Shown here: positions 26,078 to 33,756 of the stretch, one piece after another
Position numbering within the stretch: the first letter of the stretch is position 1
Layout of the letters: every line of letters begins with the position of its first letter
Assembly: GCF_015767245.1 (NCBI RefSeq)
Contig: NZ_JADOTV010000018.1
Location: forward strand, 1 to 61,473
Reading direction: 5' to 3'
Length of the DNA: 61,473 nucleotides
Source: Aureivirga sp. CE67
GTDB taxonomy: Bacteria > Bacteroidota > Bacteroidia > Flavobacteriales > Flavobacteriaceae
Translations under genes and position numbers: made by a program
Notes under the pieces: generated by a model
Databases searched by the model: none
What the model saw: the letters and a program-made list of their open reading frames with translations, nothing else
What the model was told of the DNA's origin: nothing

Positions 26078-27187
26078 ATGAAAAAAATAACTACTTTTTT
26101 ACTTCTTTTAATAACCGTTTTTTCTTTTGCACAAGAAAGGAAAGGAGAGCGAAAAGCAAAACTGGAATATTCGGATCCGGAATATATCCAAAAACTTTTG
26201 GAAGATAAGGCATATGAATTTCCTAATAAAACAGAGTTTTCTTTAGCTTTAATCAAAAATGGTGAAGTAAAATATTATGGATTTGTAAAAGAAAAAGATA
26301 GCGTAATTGCGGTACAGAATCAAGATGCAATATTTGAAATAGGATCAATATCTAAAGTTTTTACTTCAACGCTTTTAGCAGATTTGATCAATAGAAAAAA
26401 AGTTAAGGCAACAGATGAGGTAAATAAAAAACTTCCTTTCAAAATGAAAGATACGGTTCGTTTTACTTATGAAGAATTAGCTTCACATACTTCAGGGTTA
26501 CCTAGACTTCCAACAAATCTAATGACAATCGCTGTAGATATGAGTAATCCTTATGCCGCATATACAAACGAGTTTTTAGAAGATTATTTAAAAAATTCAG
26601 TATCGCTATATAACAAAGGAAAATATGCTTACTCAAATGCTGGAGCAGGAATTTTAGCTTATGCTATTGAGAAAATTGAAAAGAAATCTTATGAAGATTT
26701 ATTACAAAAGAAAATTTTCCAGAAATATAAAATGGAGAATTCTACTACGCAAAGAGATAAAGTTACAAACAGATTTGTTGCTCCTTTAGATTATAGAGGA
26801 AATGTAACTTCTAATTGGGATTTTAAATCTTTAGCTGGAGCTGGAGCAATTCTTTCTTCTACGGAGGATTTAGCTAAGTTTTTGGAAGCAAATTTACTTG
26901 GAAAAGATAAAAATTTAACGATTACTAGAGAAGAAAGAGCGAAAGTTAGCGAAAGAATGAGTGTTGGTTTAGGTTGGCATATCATTAATAGAAAAGATAA
27001 TCATAAAGTGTATTGGCACAATGGAGCTACTGGAGGATACAGTTCTTCGATGATTCTTGATGTTGAAAATAATCAAGCAATGGTTTTACTGACAAATATT
27101 TCAGGACTTTCTCCAAGAACTGGTTTAGTTGATCAGATAAATTTTATGATTTTAAAACATTTATTTGAAACAGCTGAGAAAAAATAA
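26078..27187 (+). CDS. Exported serine hydrolase, class C beta-lactamase/AmpH-like family
   Basis: Periplasmic serine hydrolase of the penicillin-binding-protein-like superfamily. Signal peptide MKKITTFLLLLITVFSFAQ. The three active-site motifs are present: SxxK at 90-93 (S-I-S-K), YSN at 185-187 and HNG at 314-316 (in place of KTG, as in class C-like esterases and peptidases). ELASHTSGLPRLP is another family hallmark. A D-Ala-D-Ala peptidase or esterase role is as likely as beta-lactam hydrolysis; the sequence does not decide. Single-gene unit with its own terminator. Confidence 0.9.
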   Translation: MKKITTFLLLLITVFSFAQERKGERKAKLEYSDPEYIQKLLEDKAYEFPNKTEFSLALIKNGEVKYYGFVKEKDSVIAVQNQDAIFEIGSISKVFTSTLLADLINRKKVKATDEVNKKLPFKMKDTVRFTYEELASHTSGLPRLPTNLMTIAVDMSNPYAAYTNEFLEDYLKNSVSLYNKGKYAYSNAGAGILAYAIEKIEKKSYEDLLQKKIFQKYKMENSTTQRDKVTNRFVAPLDYRGNVTSNWDFKSLAGAGAILSSTEDLAKFLEANLLGKDKNLTITREERAKVSERMSVGLGWHIINRKDNHKVYWHNGATGGYSSSMILDVENNQAMVLLTNISGLSPRTGLVDQINFMILKHLFETAEKK

Positions 27188-27225
27188 TAAATAAAGATTT
27201 TCTCTTTTGCGTTAAAAAGATAATG

Positions 27226-27254
27226 AAGCATACTTTTTTTAAAGTATGCTTTTT
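27226..27254 (+). terminator. Intrinsic terminator of the serine hydrolase gene
   Basis: Stem AAGCATACTTT (27226-27236), TTTT loop, AAAGTATGCTT (27241-27251), then T run. Confidence 0.9.
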
Positions 27255-27335
27255 CTGTTTATAAAGAGATTTTGATTGAAAGCCACTCCCCTAACCTCTC
27301 TCAAAAGGGAAACTTATATACTAGTCATAATTGAA

Positions 27336-28016
27336 CTAATCCTCATTAATAAAAGGCTCTAGAAAACCTATAATTGAAGTTCCATCTTTGTTCCAACGAA
27401 TTCCATGTCCACTTTCTACACGGATTTCGTAAACCAACGCATGTTTGTAATGAAAGAAAATATTCCACCAAGTTTTATTTTCAATCATTTGCTTTATTTT
27501 ATTTTGGACAAATTCATTTTTCTGCTGCGGATTTCCTTTTATTTCTCCCCAAAAATCATCATTGGTTCTCCCAACATGTTTTTCCCAAGCTCTTGTTGCA
27601 ACACAAATTTGTGGATTAAAAAGCTCAAAGCAACTTTGAATTAAAGTTTCTTTTAAAGGAGGAATGGCAGTAGCATCTTTAGAACTTGCAGAAGTAAATC
27701 TTTGTCCTAGAAGTATCAATAAATAAGAGAAAGGAGAATTCTCAATCCATTTTGCCCAATTTTTTGCAATCGGTTTTTCATTTTCAACTTTTTGTAAAAA
27801 ATATTTTTTCACTTCTAAAAGCGAAGGAGTTGTTTCTTCATTAAAATAAGGTAAACGATTTTCTGAAACTGGATTTTTTAAAAGATATTCAAGTTCTTTA
27901 ATCAAAAAACTCCAATGTTCCTCGTTTAAAATTTCAGAATATTCTTCTTTCCATTTTTCAGAAAGAAACGCTTTACTATTTTCAGGAATTACATACATTT
28001 TTTCAAATTTAAGCAA
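27336..28016 (-). CDS. Uncharacterised protein, 226 aa
   Basis: I recognise no family. The product has no signal peptide or membrane helix. It is Trp-rich (HWSFLIKELEYLL; NWAKWIENSPFSYLL; NKTWWNIFFHYKHALVYEIR; GHGIRWNKDG), suggesting a compact globular domain. The start may be the internal ATG of MYVIPENSK at 27998 rather than 28016. It is followed on the same strand side by other small genes but the 49-nt gap to the 197-aa gene upstream is compatible with co-transcription. Confidence 0.7.
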   Translation of the reverse strand: MLKFEKMYVIPENSKAFLSEKWKEEYSEILNEEHWSFLIKELEYLLKNPVSENRLPYFNEETTPSLLEVKKYFLQKVENEKPIAKNWAKWIENSPFSYLLILLGQRFTSASSKDATAIPPLKETLIQSCFELFNPQICVATRAWEKHVGRTNDDFWGEIKGNPQQKNEFVQNKIKQMIENKTWWNIFFHYKHALVYEIRVESGHGIRWNKDGTSIIGFLEPFINED

Positions 28017-28065
28017 AACTAAAAAAGTAAAGCGAAGTGTTTTTGCGTAGTAAAATATTTCGGGA

Positions 28066-28659
28066 TTAAAACCCTCCTTTTTTAGATCTAATTCTAGAAA
28101 TACTTTTAGAAGCCAAATCAGAAACAGTCAAAGAAGAATCAAAAGTGGAAAAGTCATCTTGATGAAAATCTTTTTCAATATAAACTTTTGAATAATTAGA
28201 AAGTTCTTTTTCAATTTGCTTGATACATTTCTCAAAATAGTTTGCTCCAGCAATTTCGATTGCTTTCACTTTGATCTTATGATTTTCAGAGGCAATTAAA
28301 TTATTCAAAATCTCCATAGAAACCTTGAAATCTTTACGATTCAGATCCCAAAACCAATCAAAAATCATTTCTTGGATATCCTCATCATTCTCTGAAATTA
28401 AGTCAAGATAATTATTTTTCAAAAATTCATGTTTGTTTGTTTTATGAATCTTATCATTAATGGATTTTCCGTTTTTAGTGTAAATAGTAAAAATGTTCTC
28501 CTTTATATATTTTATACTTTTAAGTTCGCCAGTTTTATAATATTTATAGATGATATTTTTCAACTTATCCCAATGATAAATCAAGATCTTTTTTTCAGAA
28601 TAAAGTTTAATCGCATTTTCATTATATAGAAAATTAGAGTTCGTCATTTTCAGTTTCAT
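28066..28659 (-). CDS. Uncharacterised protein, 197 aa
   Basis: No family recognised. The N-terminal third is beta-rich and aromatic (ILIYHWDKLKNIIYKYYK). The middle and C-terminal part look helical and could be short HEAT-like repeats (NHKIKVKAIEIAGANYFEKC), which resembles some immunity-type proteins, but this is a weak impression. It ends in a basic tail SRIRSKKGGF. The start could be ATG at 28659 or the M5 four codons downstream. Probably co-transcribed with the 226-aa gene downstream. Confidence 0.65.
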   Translation of the reverse strand: MKLKMTNSNFLYNENAIKLYSEKKILIYHWDKLKNIIYKYYKTGELKSIKYIKENIFTIYTKNGKSINDKIHKTNKHEFLKNNYLDLISENDEDIQEMIFDWFWDLNRKDFKVSMEILNNLIASENHKIKVKAIEIAGANYFEKCIKQIEKELSNYSKVYIEKDFHQDDFSTFDSSLTVSDLASKSISRIRSKKGGF

Positions 28660-28666
28660 ATTTAAA

Positions 28667-28698
28667 GTAAAAACCCGTTATTTTATACGGATTTTTAC
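28667..28698 (-). terminator. Intrinsic terminator of the sigma-factor operon
   Basis: GTAAAAACCCGT (28667-28678) and ACGGATTTTTAC (28687-28698) pair with one mismatch. It lies 10 nt after the stop at 28708. Confidence 0.8.
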
Positions 28699-28707
28699 TT
28701 TTGGTTT

Positions 28708-28923
28708 TTAATTTAATTCAGAACAATTAAATCCTAGAGTTTTAATTCTTCCTATAACTGCATTCATACTAGCATTATCACTAGCCTCAATTCTCAAAAC
28801 CTTATCGATATCTTCCATATCGAAAGTCCATTTCAAGATTTCCGAATCATTTTGAAACAAGTCGTTTACTTTTTTTACTTTTTCCTCTGTTTTGATGTCT
28901 GTTTTTAGAATAAATAGTTTCAT
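28708..28923 (-). CDS. Small HMA-like (heavy-metal-associated fold) protein, 71 aa
   Basis: The likely start is the ATG at 28923 (MKLFILKTDIKTEEKVKKV). The longer frame to 29148 runs through the neighbouring gene in another frame and has a basic, unlikely N-terminus. The protein has the beta-alpha-beta-beta-alpha-beta pattern of HMA domains (FILKTDI; KWTFDMEDIDKVLRIE; MNAVIGRIKTLGFNCSEL) but lacks the CxxC metal site, so metal binding is doubtful. It lies 16 nt after the membrane-protein gene in the sigma operon. Confidence 0.65.
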   Translation of the reverse strand: MKLFILKTDIKTEEKVKKVNDLFQNDSEILKWTFDMEDIDKVLRIEASDNASMNAVIGRIKTLGFNCSELN

Positions 28924-28939
28924 TTTATGAGTCTTCAAG

Positions 28940-29344
28940 TTAGTTTTCTTCGTTAGTACTTTTTCTATTTTTATAGTTTTCATAAGCTTCTTTCCCTTCT
29001 GTTTCCCAGAAATCCTCATAATCTTTCCAATCACCCGAACAACAGTTTTTGTAAATTTCTTTAGAAAAACGGTTTTTCTTTCTATACTTATGATGCTTGT
29101 GTTTATGTCCTTTTCCACCAGAACCAAAAAGAATTCTAGCAAGAACAAATAATCCTACTGCTTGCCAATAATCGATTTTTGGTAATTCGAAAATTGTTGG
29201 CATCAAATAATTCCATAACCACATGATTACAAATCCAAATAGAACTGCAAAACATGCAATAGCGATAATTCCTAATATTACTTTTCCGATGATTACACCA
29301 ACGGAATCAGTTTCAAATCTCTTTTTTAAATGCTTAATCATCAT
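28940..29344 (-). CDS. Small membrane protein of the sigma-factor operon, 134 aa
   Basis: One or two membrane helices near 18-48 (VIIGKVILGIIAIACFAVLFGF) and about 60-75 (WQAVGLFVLARILFG), then a soluble tail with a His/Lys-rich patch (GKGHKHKHHKYRKKNRF) and CC at about 100-101. Its start overlaps the sigma gene by 11 bp, so it is translationally coupled. By position it could be an anti-sigma or signal-transducing partner of the sigma factor (inference); it does not match a known zinc anti-sigma motif. The His patch might bind metal, in line with the HMA-like gene downstream. Confidence 0.7.
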   Translation of the reverse strand: MMIKHLKKRFETDSVGVIIGKVILGIIAIACFAVLFGFVIMWLWNYLMPTIFELPKIDYWQAVGLFVLARILFGSGGKGHKHKHHKYRKKNRFSKEIYKNCCSGDWKDYEDFWETEGKEAYENYKNRKSTNEEN

Positions 29345-29876
29345 TTTTTAATTTTGTATTTATTTTTTTGTGTAAAATAGACAATGCTCTGTGTCTTCTT
29401 GACATTAAAGTTCCTATTGGAACTCCTGATTCCTCTGATATTTCGTTATAATTATATCCTTCAAAATCGATAGCTAAAATGATATCTCTGTAGTTTGGTT
29501 TTAAGTTCATAATGCTATTTTTCAATTCTTTTTTTATTTCATCTGGATATATATTATCGGGTTTTCCGTAAAAAATGTCAATAAACTCATTTAACTTTTG
29601 TTCATTCAAATCAATATCATATTGATCTGATTTATTTTTTCTCATAATGTCAATAATTTTGTTTTTCACAGATTGATAGACAAAACCACCAACATTATTT
29701 ATAGGAGAATAATTATCAACACCTGAAAATAACTTTAAAGCCACATCTTGAATAATATCTTCTGCATCTCGATGGACACTTTCGCTTATTCTTGATCTGA
29801 TAAAAGATTTGAGAACATGATATTCTTTCTCAAAAAAAGCTTTTAGTTTTTTATTATTTTCAGATTCAACAGACAC
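29334..29876 (-). CDS. ECF-type RNA polymerase sigma factor
   Basis: 180 residues with sigma-70 region 2 (SESVHRDAEDIIQDVALKLF; NVGGFVYQSVKNKIIDIMRK) and region 4 (LKPNYRDIILAIDFEGYNYNEISEESGVPIGTLMSRRHRAL), the latter with the DNA-recognition helix. It should direct RNA polymerase to a stress regulon, probably including its own operon of three genes (sigma, membrane protein, HMA-like protein). The operon ends at the hairpin at 28667-28698. The inducing signal is unknown; a metal or envelope stress is a guess from the neighbours. Confidence 0.88.
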   Translation of the reverse strand: MSVESENNKKLKAFFEKEYHVLKSFIRSRISESVHRDAEDIIQDVALKLFSGVDNYSPINNVGGFVYQSVKNKIIDIMRKNKSDQYDIDLNEQKLNEFIDIFYGKPDNIYPDEIKKELKNSIMNLKPNYRDIILAIDFEGYNYNEISEESGVPIGTLMSRRHRALSILHKKINTKLKNDD

Positions 29877-30083
29877 TTATAAACTTTTATTTAAACCATT
29901 CTACACTTATAAAGACGCAACTTTCAGATTCTATTGCATTTTTTTTCATTTTTTTATTAAAAATATTATAACCCTCATAAAATTAAATATTTAACCATTA
30001 AAATTCCGTTTAAAACAAGTCTATTTTTAAGTTAAAAATTACTTAAACAAGTAAATATACGTATCCGGTTACATATTTTTTTA

Positions 30084-30104
30084 TACATTTGCGTAACTAG
30101 TTAC
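30084..30104 (+). promoter_or_regulatory. Promoter with overlapping palindromic operator for the MarR operon
   Basis: TACATTTG (30084-30091) matches the -7 box. Immediately downstream is the perfect 12-bp palindrome GTAACTAGTTAC (30093-30104), at the expected transcription start, 17 nt before the ATG. GGTTACAT just upstream repeats a half site. This layout suits repression by the MarR protein encoded next. Confidence 0.6.
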
Positions 30105-30121
30105 ATAAAAACAACTATAAA

Positions 30122-30601
30122 ATGGAGAAAGATTATATAAAAAGCCAAGGATTAATTGGGGTTACAGCAAGAGTTAGAAGACTGAATGATCGATTAATGT
30201 CAACAGGAAGAAATGTCTATAAAGCTTTAAATCTAGATATAGAACCAAATTGGCATTTAATTCTTTTATTATTAGAACAAAATAAAAAAATGGCTGTTAC
30301 TGAAATATCTTCCACATTAAAATTTTCACATCCGGCAGTTATTAAGATTCTAAAAAAAATGCAAGAAAAAGATTTTTTAATTGGAGAGAAAGATCCAAAA
30401 GATCAGAGAAAACAGCTTTTTTCTCTATCAGAAAAAGCGATTTCTCTTTTACCCGAGTATAAAGAAAAGTGGAAATTAATCGAAGAAATTCAAAAAGAAT
30501 ATTTCGTTTCAGAATTTCTAAAAGCATTAGAAAAACTGGAATCCAAATTGGAAGAAACACCGATTGAAGAAAAAGTAAATGAATTTATAAACAAAAAATA
30601 A
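30122..30601 (+). CDS. MarR-family transcriptional regulator
   Basis: 159 residues with a winged helix at about 45-110: MAVTEISSTLKFSHPAVIKI (helix-turn-helix), LKKMQEKDFLIGEKDPKDQR and the wing ending RKQLFSLSEKA. Long N- and C-terminal helices form the dimer interface in this family. It is the first gene of an apparent operon with a YgjV-like membrane protein, a GNAT acetyltransferase and an MBL-fold lipoprotein. A palindrome at the start site suggests autoregulation. The effector molecule is unknown. Confidence 0.9.
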   Translation: MEKDYIKSQGLIGVTARVRRLNDRLMSTGRNVYKALNLDIEPNWHLILLLLEQNKKMAVTEISSTLKFSHPAVIKILKKMQEKDFLIGEKDPKDQRKQLFSLSEKAISLLPEYKEKWKLIEEIQKEYFVSEFLKALEKLESKLEETPIEEKVNEFINKK

Positions 30602-30602
30602 T

Positions 30603-30815
30603 ATGGTAGAAATAATAGGCTTTTTAGCATTGATTATTAGCGTAATTGCAGTTAGTATGACAAACATTGTTAGATATAGAATCATACATCTGGCTTCTAG
30701 TATTGTTTATGTTTTATACGGATTTATGATTTCTGCTTTTCCAATAATTATTGGAGCTCTATTATTTATGACAATTCATCTATATCACTTATGGAAACTA
30801 AGAAAAACCTTATAA
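30603..30815 (+). CDS. Small membrane protein, YgjV-like, 70 aa
   Basis: Two or three hydrophobic helices (EIIGFLALIISVIAVSMTNI; FPIIIGALLFMTIHLYHLW) with a short basic tail. The pattern resembles the short inner-membrane proteins grouped with YgjV. It begins 1 nt after the MarR stop and overlaps the next gene by 25 bp, so it is firmly inside the operon. Function unknown. Confidence 0.75.
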   Translation: MVEIIGFLALIISVIAVSMTNIVRYRIIHLASSIVYVLYGFMISAFPIIIGALLFMTIHLYHLWKLRKTL

Positions 30816-31309
30816 AAATCATCAAAGTAACTAAAGAAGATATCCTCGAAATTCAATCTATTGCACATGAAACTTGGCCAAATACTTTTGGAGAAACCAT
30901 GTCTAAAGAACAAATAGATTATATGTTAGACTTGTTTTATAATGACAAATCTTTAGAAAACCAAATGACTGAATTAAAGCATCAGTTTAAAATGGCTTAT
31001 TTAAATGAAAAAGCTGTGGGATTTGTTTCATACGAACTGAATTATCAAAACCTTAATCAACTGATGATTCATAAAATTTATATATCACCTTCTGCACAAG
31101 GAAACGGGATTGGCAAAAAAATATTCGAAAATCTTGAATTAATAGCTAAGAAAAATGGACAAAAATTCTTTCGCTTAAAAGTTTATATCAAAAACAAAAA
31201 AGCAATTGATTTTTACCTAAAACGAGGTTTTAAAAATCAAGGAATTGAGTACACAGATATAAAGAAATATGTGATTGAAGATTATGTAATGCTGAAAGAA
31301 TTAAAATGA
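30791..31309 (+). CDS. GNAT-family N-acetyltransferase
   Basis: Acetyl-CoA-dependent acyl transfer to an unknown amine. 172 residues with the usual GNAT core: substrate-side helices near the N-terminus (ETWPNTFGETMSKEQIDYML), then the acetyl-CoA loop SAQGNGIGKKIFENLE (Q-x-x-G-x-G) and RLKVYIKNKKAIDFYLKRGF. It overlaps the preceding gene by 25 bp and the next by 4 bp (ATGA), which supports translational coupling through the operon. Confidence 0.9.
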   Translation: METKKNLIKIIKVTKEDILEIQSIAHETWPNTFGETMSKEQIDYMLDLFYNDKSLENQMTELKHQFKMAYLNEKAVGFVSYELNYQNLNQLMIHKIYISPSAQGNGIGKKIFENLELIAKKNGQKFFRLKVYIKNKKAIDFYLKRGFKNQGIEYTDIKKYVIEDYVMLKELK

Positions 31310-32226
31310 AAAATAGGTTGAAATTTATAGGAATATTATTCTCAATATCACTCTTTTTTATTTCGTGTGATATGAAAGAAAACACATCAAAAATGAGCAA
31401 AAATTTAAATATAGAAAAATATACAGGTTCCTCAGAAAGTGAAAAAAGTTATTTAATTTATAATAATAAAAATGCTTTATTGATAGATGCTTTGAGAAAA
31501 TCTTCAGAAGCAAAAGATATACTTAAAACCATTAAAGATAAAGATTTAAATCTAGAATATATTTTAGTAACACATGGTCATCCAGATCATTTTGTCGGTC
31601 TTGGAATTTTAAAAAAGGAATTTCCAAAAGTCAAAATTATTGTTTCAAATCAAGGAATAAAAGATGAAATAATATTTTGGGCTAAATTCATGGAAAAGAA
31701 TGGACAATTTGAAAATGAATCTCCTATGAAATTGAAATCAGAAAAAAATAAAGATGGTTTTGATTATCATAAAGAAATAAAAATATTCGAAGGAAATATT
31801 CTAAAACTTAAAAATGGTGGTGAATTTTTAATTTCATCAAATTATAGTCCATCAGAAGCAGATTTTATTTCTACAGTTTATTCTCCTGATTTAAATATTC
31901 TATTTTCTTCAGATTTATGCTACAACAAAGTACATATGTGGCAAGCGATTGATTTGAATAAAATTAAAAATTGGAAAAATCATTTAATTTCATTTAAAGA
32001 AAAATATAATTCGAAAGGAATTCAAGTCTTTCCTGGACATGGTGAAGAAACAGATGATACAATTTTTGACATTAATATTAAATACATGGAAGATTTTCAA
32101 AGCTTAATATCTCAATATAAAAATAAAGATAAGATACTTGAAGAAATGAAAAGTAAATACCCCGAATGGAAACATGGTGACTTCTTTCTACCTCCTAGTA
32201 TAGATTTTCATTTAAAAAATGAATAA
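31306..32226 (+). CDS. MBL-fold metallo-hydrolase, lipoprotein
   Basis: Exported metallo-beta-lactamase-fold hydrolase. Lipoprotein signal ending FFISC. The metal site is visible in THGHPDHFVGL (HxHxDH), DLCYNKVHMW and PGHGEETDD. 306 residues is typical for the fold. The last gene of the MarR operon (4-bp overlap with the acetyltransferase), followed by a strong terminator. Whether it degrades a small-molecule inducer of MarR, such as an antibiotic or lactone, is a testable guess. Confidence 0.88.
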   Translation: MKNRLKFIGILFSISLFFISCDMKENTSKMSKNLNIEKYTGSSESEKSYLIYNNKNALLIDALRKSSEAKDILKTIKDKDLNLEYILVTHGHPDHFVGLGILKKEFPKVKIIVSNQGIKDEIIFWAKFMEKNGQFENESPMKLKSEKNKDGFDYHKEIKIFEGNILKLKNGGEFLISSNYSPSEADFISTVYSPDLNILFSSDLCYNKVHMWQAIDLNKIKNWKNHLISFKEKYNSKGIQVFPGHGEETDDTIFDINIKYMEDFQSLISQYKNKDKILEEMKSKYPEWKHGDFFLPPSIDFHLKNE

Positions 32227-32230
32227 ATTG

Positions 32231-32274
32231 AAAAAGCCAAGATTTTATAAATTGTATAAAATCTTGGCTTTTTT
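32231..32274. terminator. Bidirectional terminator
   Basis: A perfect 19-bp stem (32231-32249 with 32255-32273, starting AAAAAGCCAAGATTTTATA) and a 5-nt loop, with A and T runs on either side. It separates the convergent MBL and bcp genes. Confidence 0.93.
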
Positions 32275-32290
32275 ATATTTTCTTTTTGAA

Positions 32291-32740
32291 TTAAAGAATT
32301 TGTGCAGTATGATCTTTTGTTTTTACTTTAGAAATCACATCTTCAATAATTCCATTTTCATCAATAATGAAAGTAGTTCTATGAATTCCATCATATTCTC
32401 TTCCCATGAACTTTTTTGGTCCCCAAACTCCATAAGCATTGATTACTTCTTTTTCTTCATCAGCTAATAAAGAATAAGGTAATTCATTTTTAGTTTTAAA
32501 ATTCGTTTGTCTCTTTTCAGAATCCGCACTTACTCCTAAAACATCATATCCTTTTTCTTTAAAAGTTTCATAATTATCTCTCAAATTACAAGCTTCTGCA
32601 GTACATCCTGGCGTGCTAGCTTTTGGGTAAAAGAATAAAACAAGTTTTTTTCCTTTAAAGTCGCTTAAAGAAACGATTTCTCCGTTTTCGTTTTTTACTT
32701 TAAAATCAGGTGCTTTATCTCCTTTTTGTAATGTCGTCAT
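32291..32740 (-). CDS. bcp: Thioredoxin-dependent thiol peroxidase (Bcp/PrxQ)
   Basis: Peroxiredoxin that reduces hydroperoxides with electrons from thioredoxin. The 149-residue protein has GDKAPDFKVKNENG, the peroxidatic site FFYPKASTPGCTAEAC with C46 and the Bcp-type resolving C51, and the family end. Cytoplasmic. It is divergent from nth with a 35-nt gap, a common pairing of oxidative defence and oxidative DNA repair. Confidence 0.95.
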   Translation of the reverse strand: MTTLQKGDKAPDFKVKNENGEIVSLSDFKGKKLVLFFYPKASTPGCTAEACNLRDNYETFKEKGYDVLGVSADSEKRQTNFKTKNELPYSLLADEEKEVINAYGVWGPKKFMGREYDGIHRTTFIIDENGIIEDVISKVKTKDHTAQIL

Positions 32741-32775
32741 AATGTTTAATTTTACTATCGTAAAAATAAGTAAAA

Positions 32776-33408
32776 ATGAACAAAAAAGAACGAGTACAAT
32801 TTGTTATTGATACTTTAGAAGAATTATATCCTGAGACGCCAATTCCTTTAGATCATAAAGACCCATATACATTACTAATTGCAGTATTAATGTCTGCCCA
32901 AAGTAAAGATGAACGAGTTAATCAAATCACACCTTTATTGTTTGAAAAAGCAGATAATCCGTATGATATGGTGAAGTTGACTGTTGATGAAATCAGAGAA
33001 ATTATTAAGCCTGTTGGACTTTCTCCGATGAAATCAAAAGGAATTCATGGTTTGTCTAAAATTTTGATTGAAGAGCATGACGGAGAAGTACCACAATCAT
33101 TTGAGGCACTAGAAAAACTTCCTGCAGTAGGACATAAAACTGCAAGTGTAGTTATGAGTCAAGGTTTTGGAGTTCCTGCTTTTCCTGTAGATACACATAT
33201 ACATAGATTGATGTACAGGTGGAATCTGACAACTGGAAAAAATGTAGAAACTACTGAAAAGGATGCGAAACGACTTTTTCCAAAAGAACTTTGGAATAAA
33301 CTGCATTTACAGATTATCTTTTATGGGAGAGAATATTCTCCTGCTAGGGGTTGGGATATTGAAAAAGATATTATTACAAAAACGATAGGTAGAAAATCAA
33401 TACAGTAA
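32776..33408 (+). CDS. nth: Endonuclease III (base-excision glycosylase/AP lyase), cluster-less
   Basis: Removes oxidised pyrimidines and cuts AP sites. The 210-residue protein has the helix-hairpin-helix LEKLPAVGHKTASVV with catalytic K121 and catalytic D139 in FPVDTHIHR, plus the LIAVLMSAQSKDERVN segment. The C-terminal 4Fe-4S site of E. coli Nth (four Cys) is missing: the equivalent region reads YGREYSPARGWDIEKDI without Cys. Some Nth homologues naturally lack the cluster, so activity is still expected. It ends at a bidirectional hairpin. Confidence 0.93.
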   Translation: MNKKERVQFVIDTLEELYPETPIPLDHKDPYTLLIAVLMSAQSKDERVNQITPLLFEKADNPYDMVKLTVDEIREIIKPVGLSPMKSKGIHGLSKILIEEHDGEVPQSFEALEKLPAVGHKTASVVMSQGFGVPAFPVDTHIHRLMYRWNLTTGKNVETTEKDAKRLFPKELWNKLHLQIIFYGREYSPARGWDIEKDIITKTIGRKSIQ

Positions 33409-33410
33409 AA

Positions 33411-33451
33411 CATAAAAAAAAGCTTATATCACGTCGATATAAGCTTTTTAT
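33411..33451. terminator. Intrinsic terminator between nth and the small gene
   Basis: Stem AAAAAGCTTATATC with its complement after an ACGTC loop, flanked by A and T runs. Can serve nth (plus) and the 47-residue gene (minus). Confidence 0.88.
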
Positions 33452-33458
33452 GTATAAG

Positions 33459-33602
33459 TTAATTTAGGTTCATTTCTATGCATCTGTCTTTCTTATCTTT
33501 AACAACTTTTAAAGATTTAGAATAATTCAATAAAAATTGAATAGTCTCCTTCTTCGGTTCCTTCTCTCTGCCTTTTGAAGATTTTTTAACGTATGTATTC
33601 AT
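33459..33602 (-). CDS. Small basic protein, 47 aa
   Basis: Start ATG at 33602-33600, stop at 33461-33459. The product begins MNTYVKKSSKGREKEPKKET and continues IQFLLNYSKSLKVVKDKK, with an acidic-basic N-terminus and one amphipathic helix. Codon structure, the strong terminator directly after the stop and the position downstream of the sigma gene make it plausible as a real gene too short for ordinary prediction. No function can be assigned. Confidence 0.65.
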   Translation of the reverse strand: MNTYVKKSSKGREKEPKKETIQFLLNYSKSLKVVKDKKDRCIEMNLN

Positions 33603-33756
33603 TTCATATTGTTTAATTAAGCATTTCTGCTAATTTATACATCTAAAACGAAAATACGAATATTTTATTGTACTTGGTTATATTAATATTTGTTTTTTGA
33701 TTAATTTAATTATTAGGCATTCGATTTAAGAGAATGTTCCGATTTATTCTAAAAGT

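Noticed and set aside
28924-29148. Upstream extension of the small HMA-like gene
   Set aside because: It lies inside the membrane-protein gene in another frame and is unusually basic.
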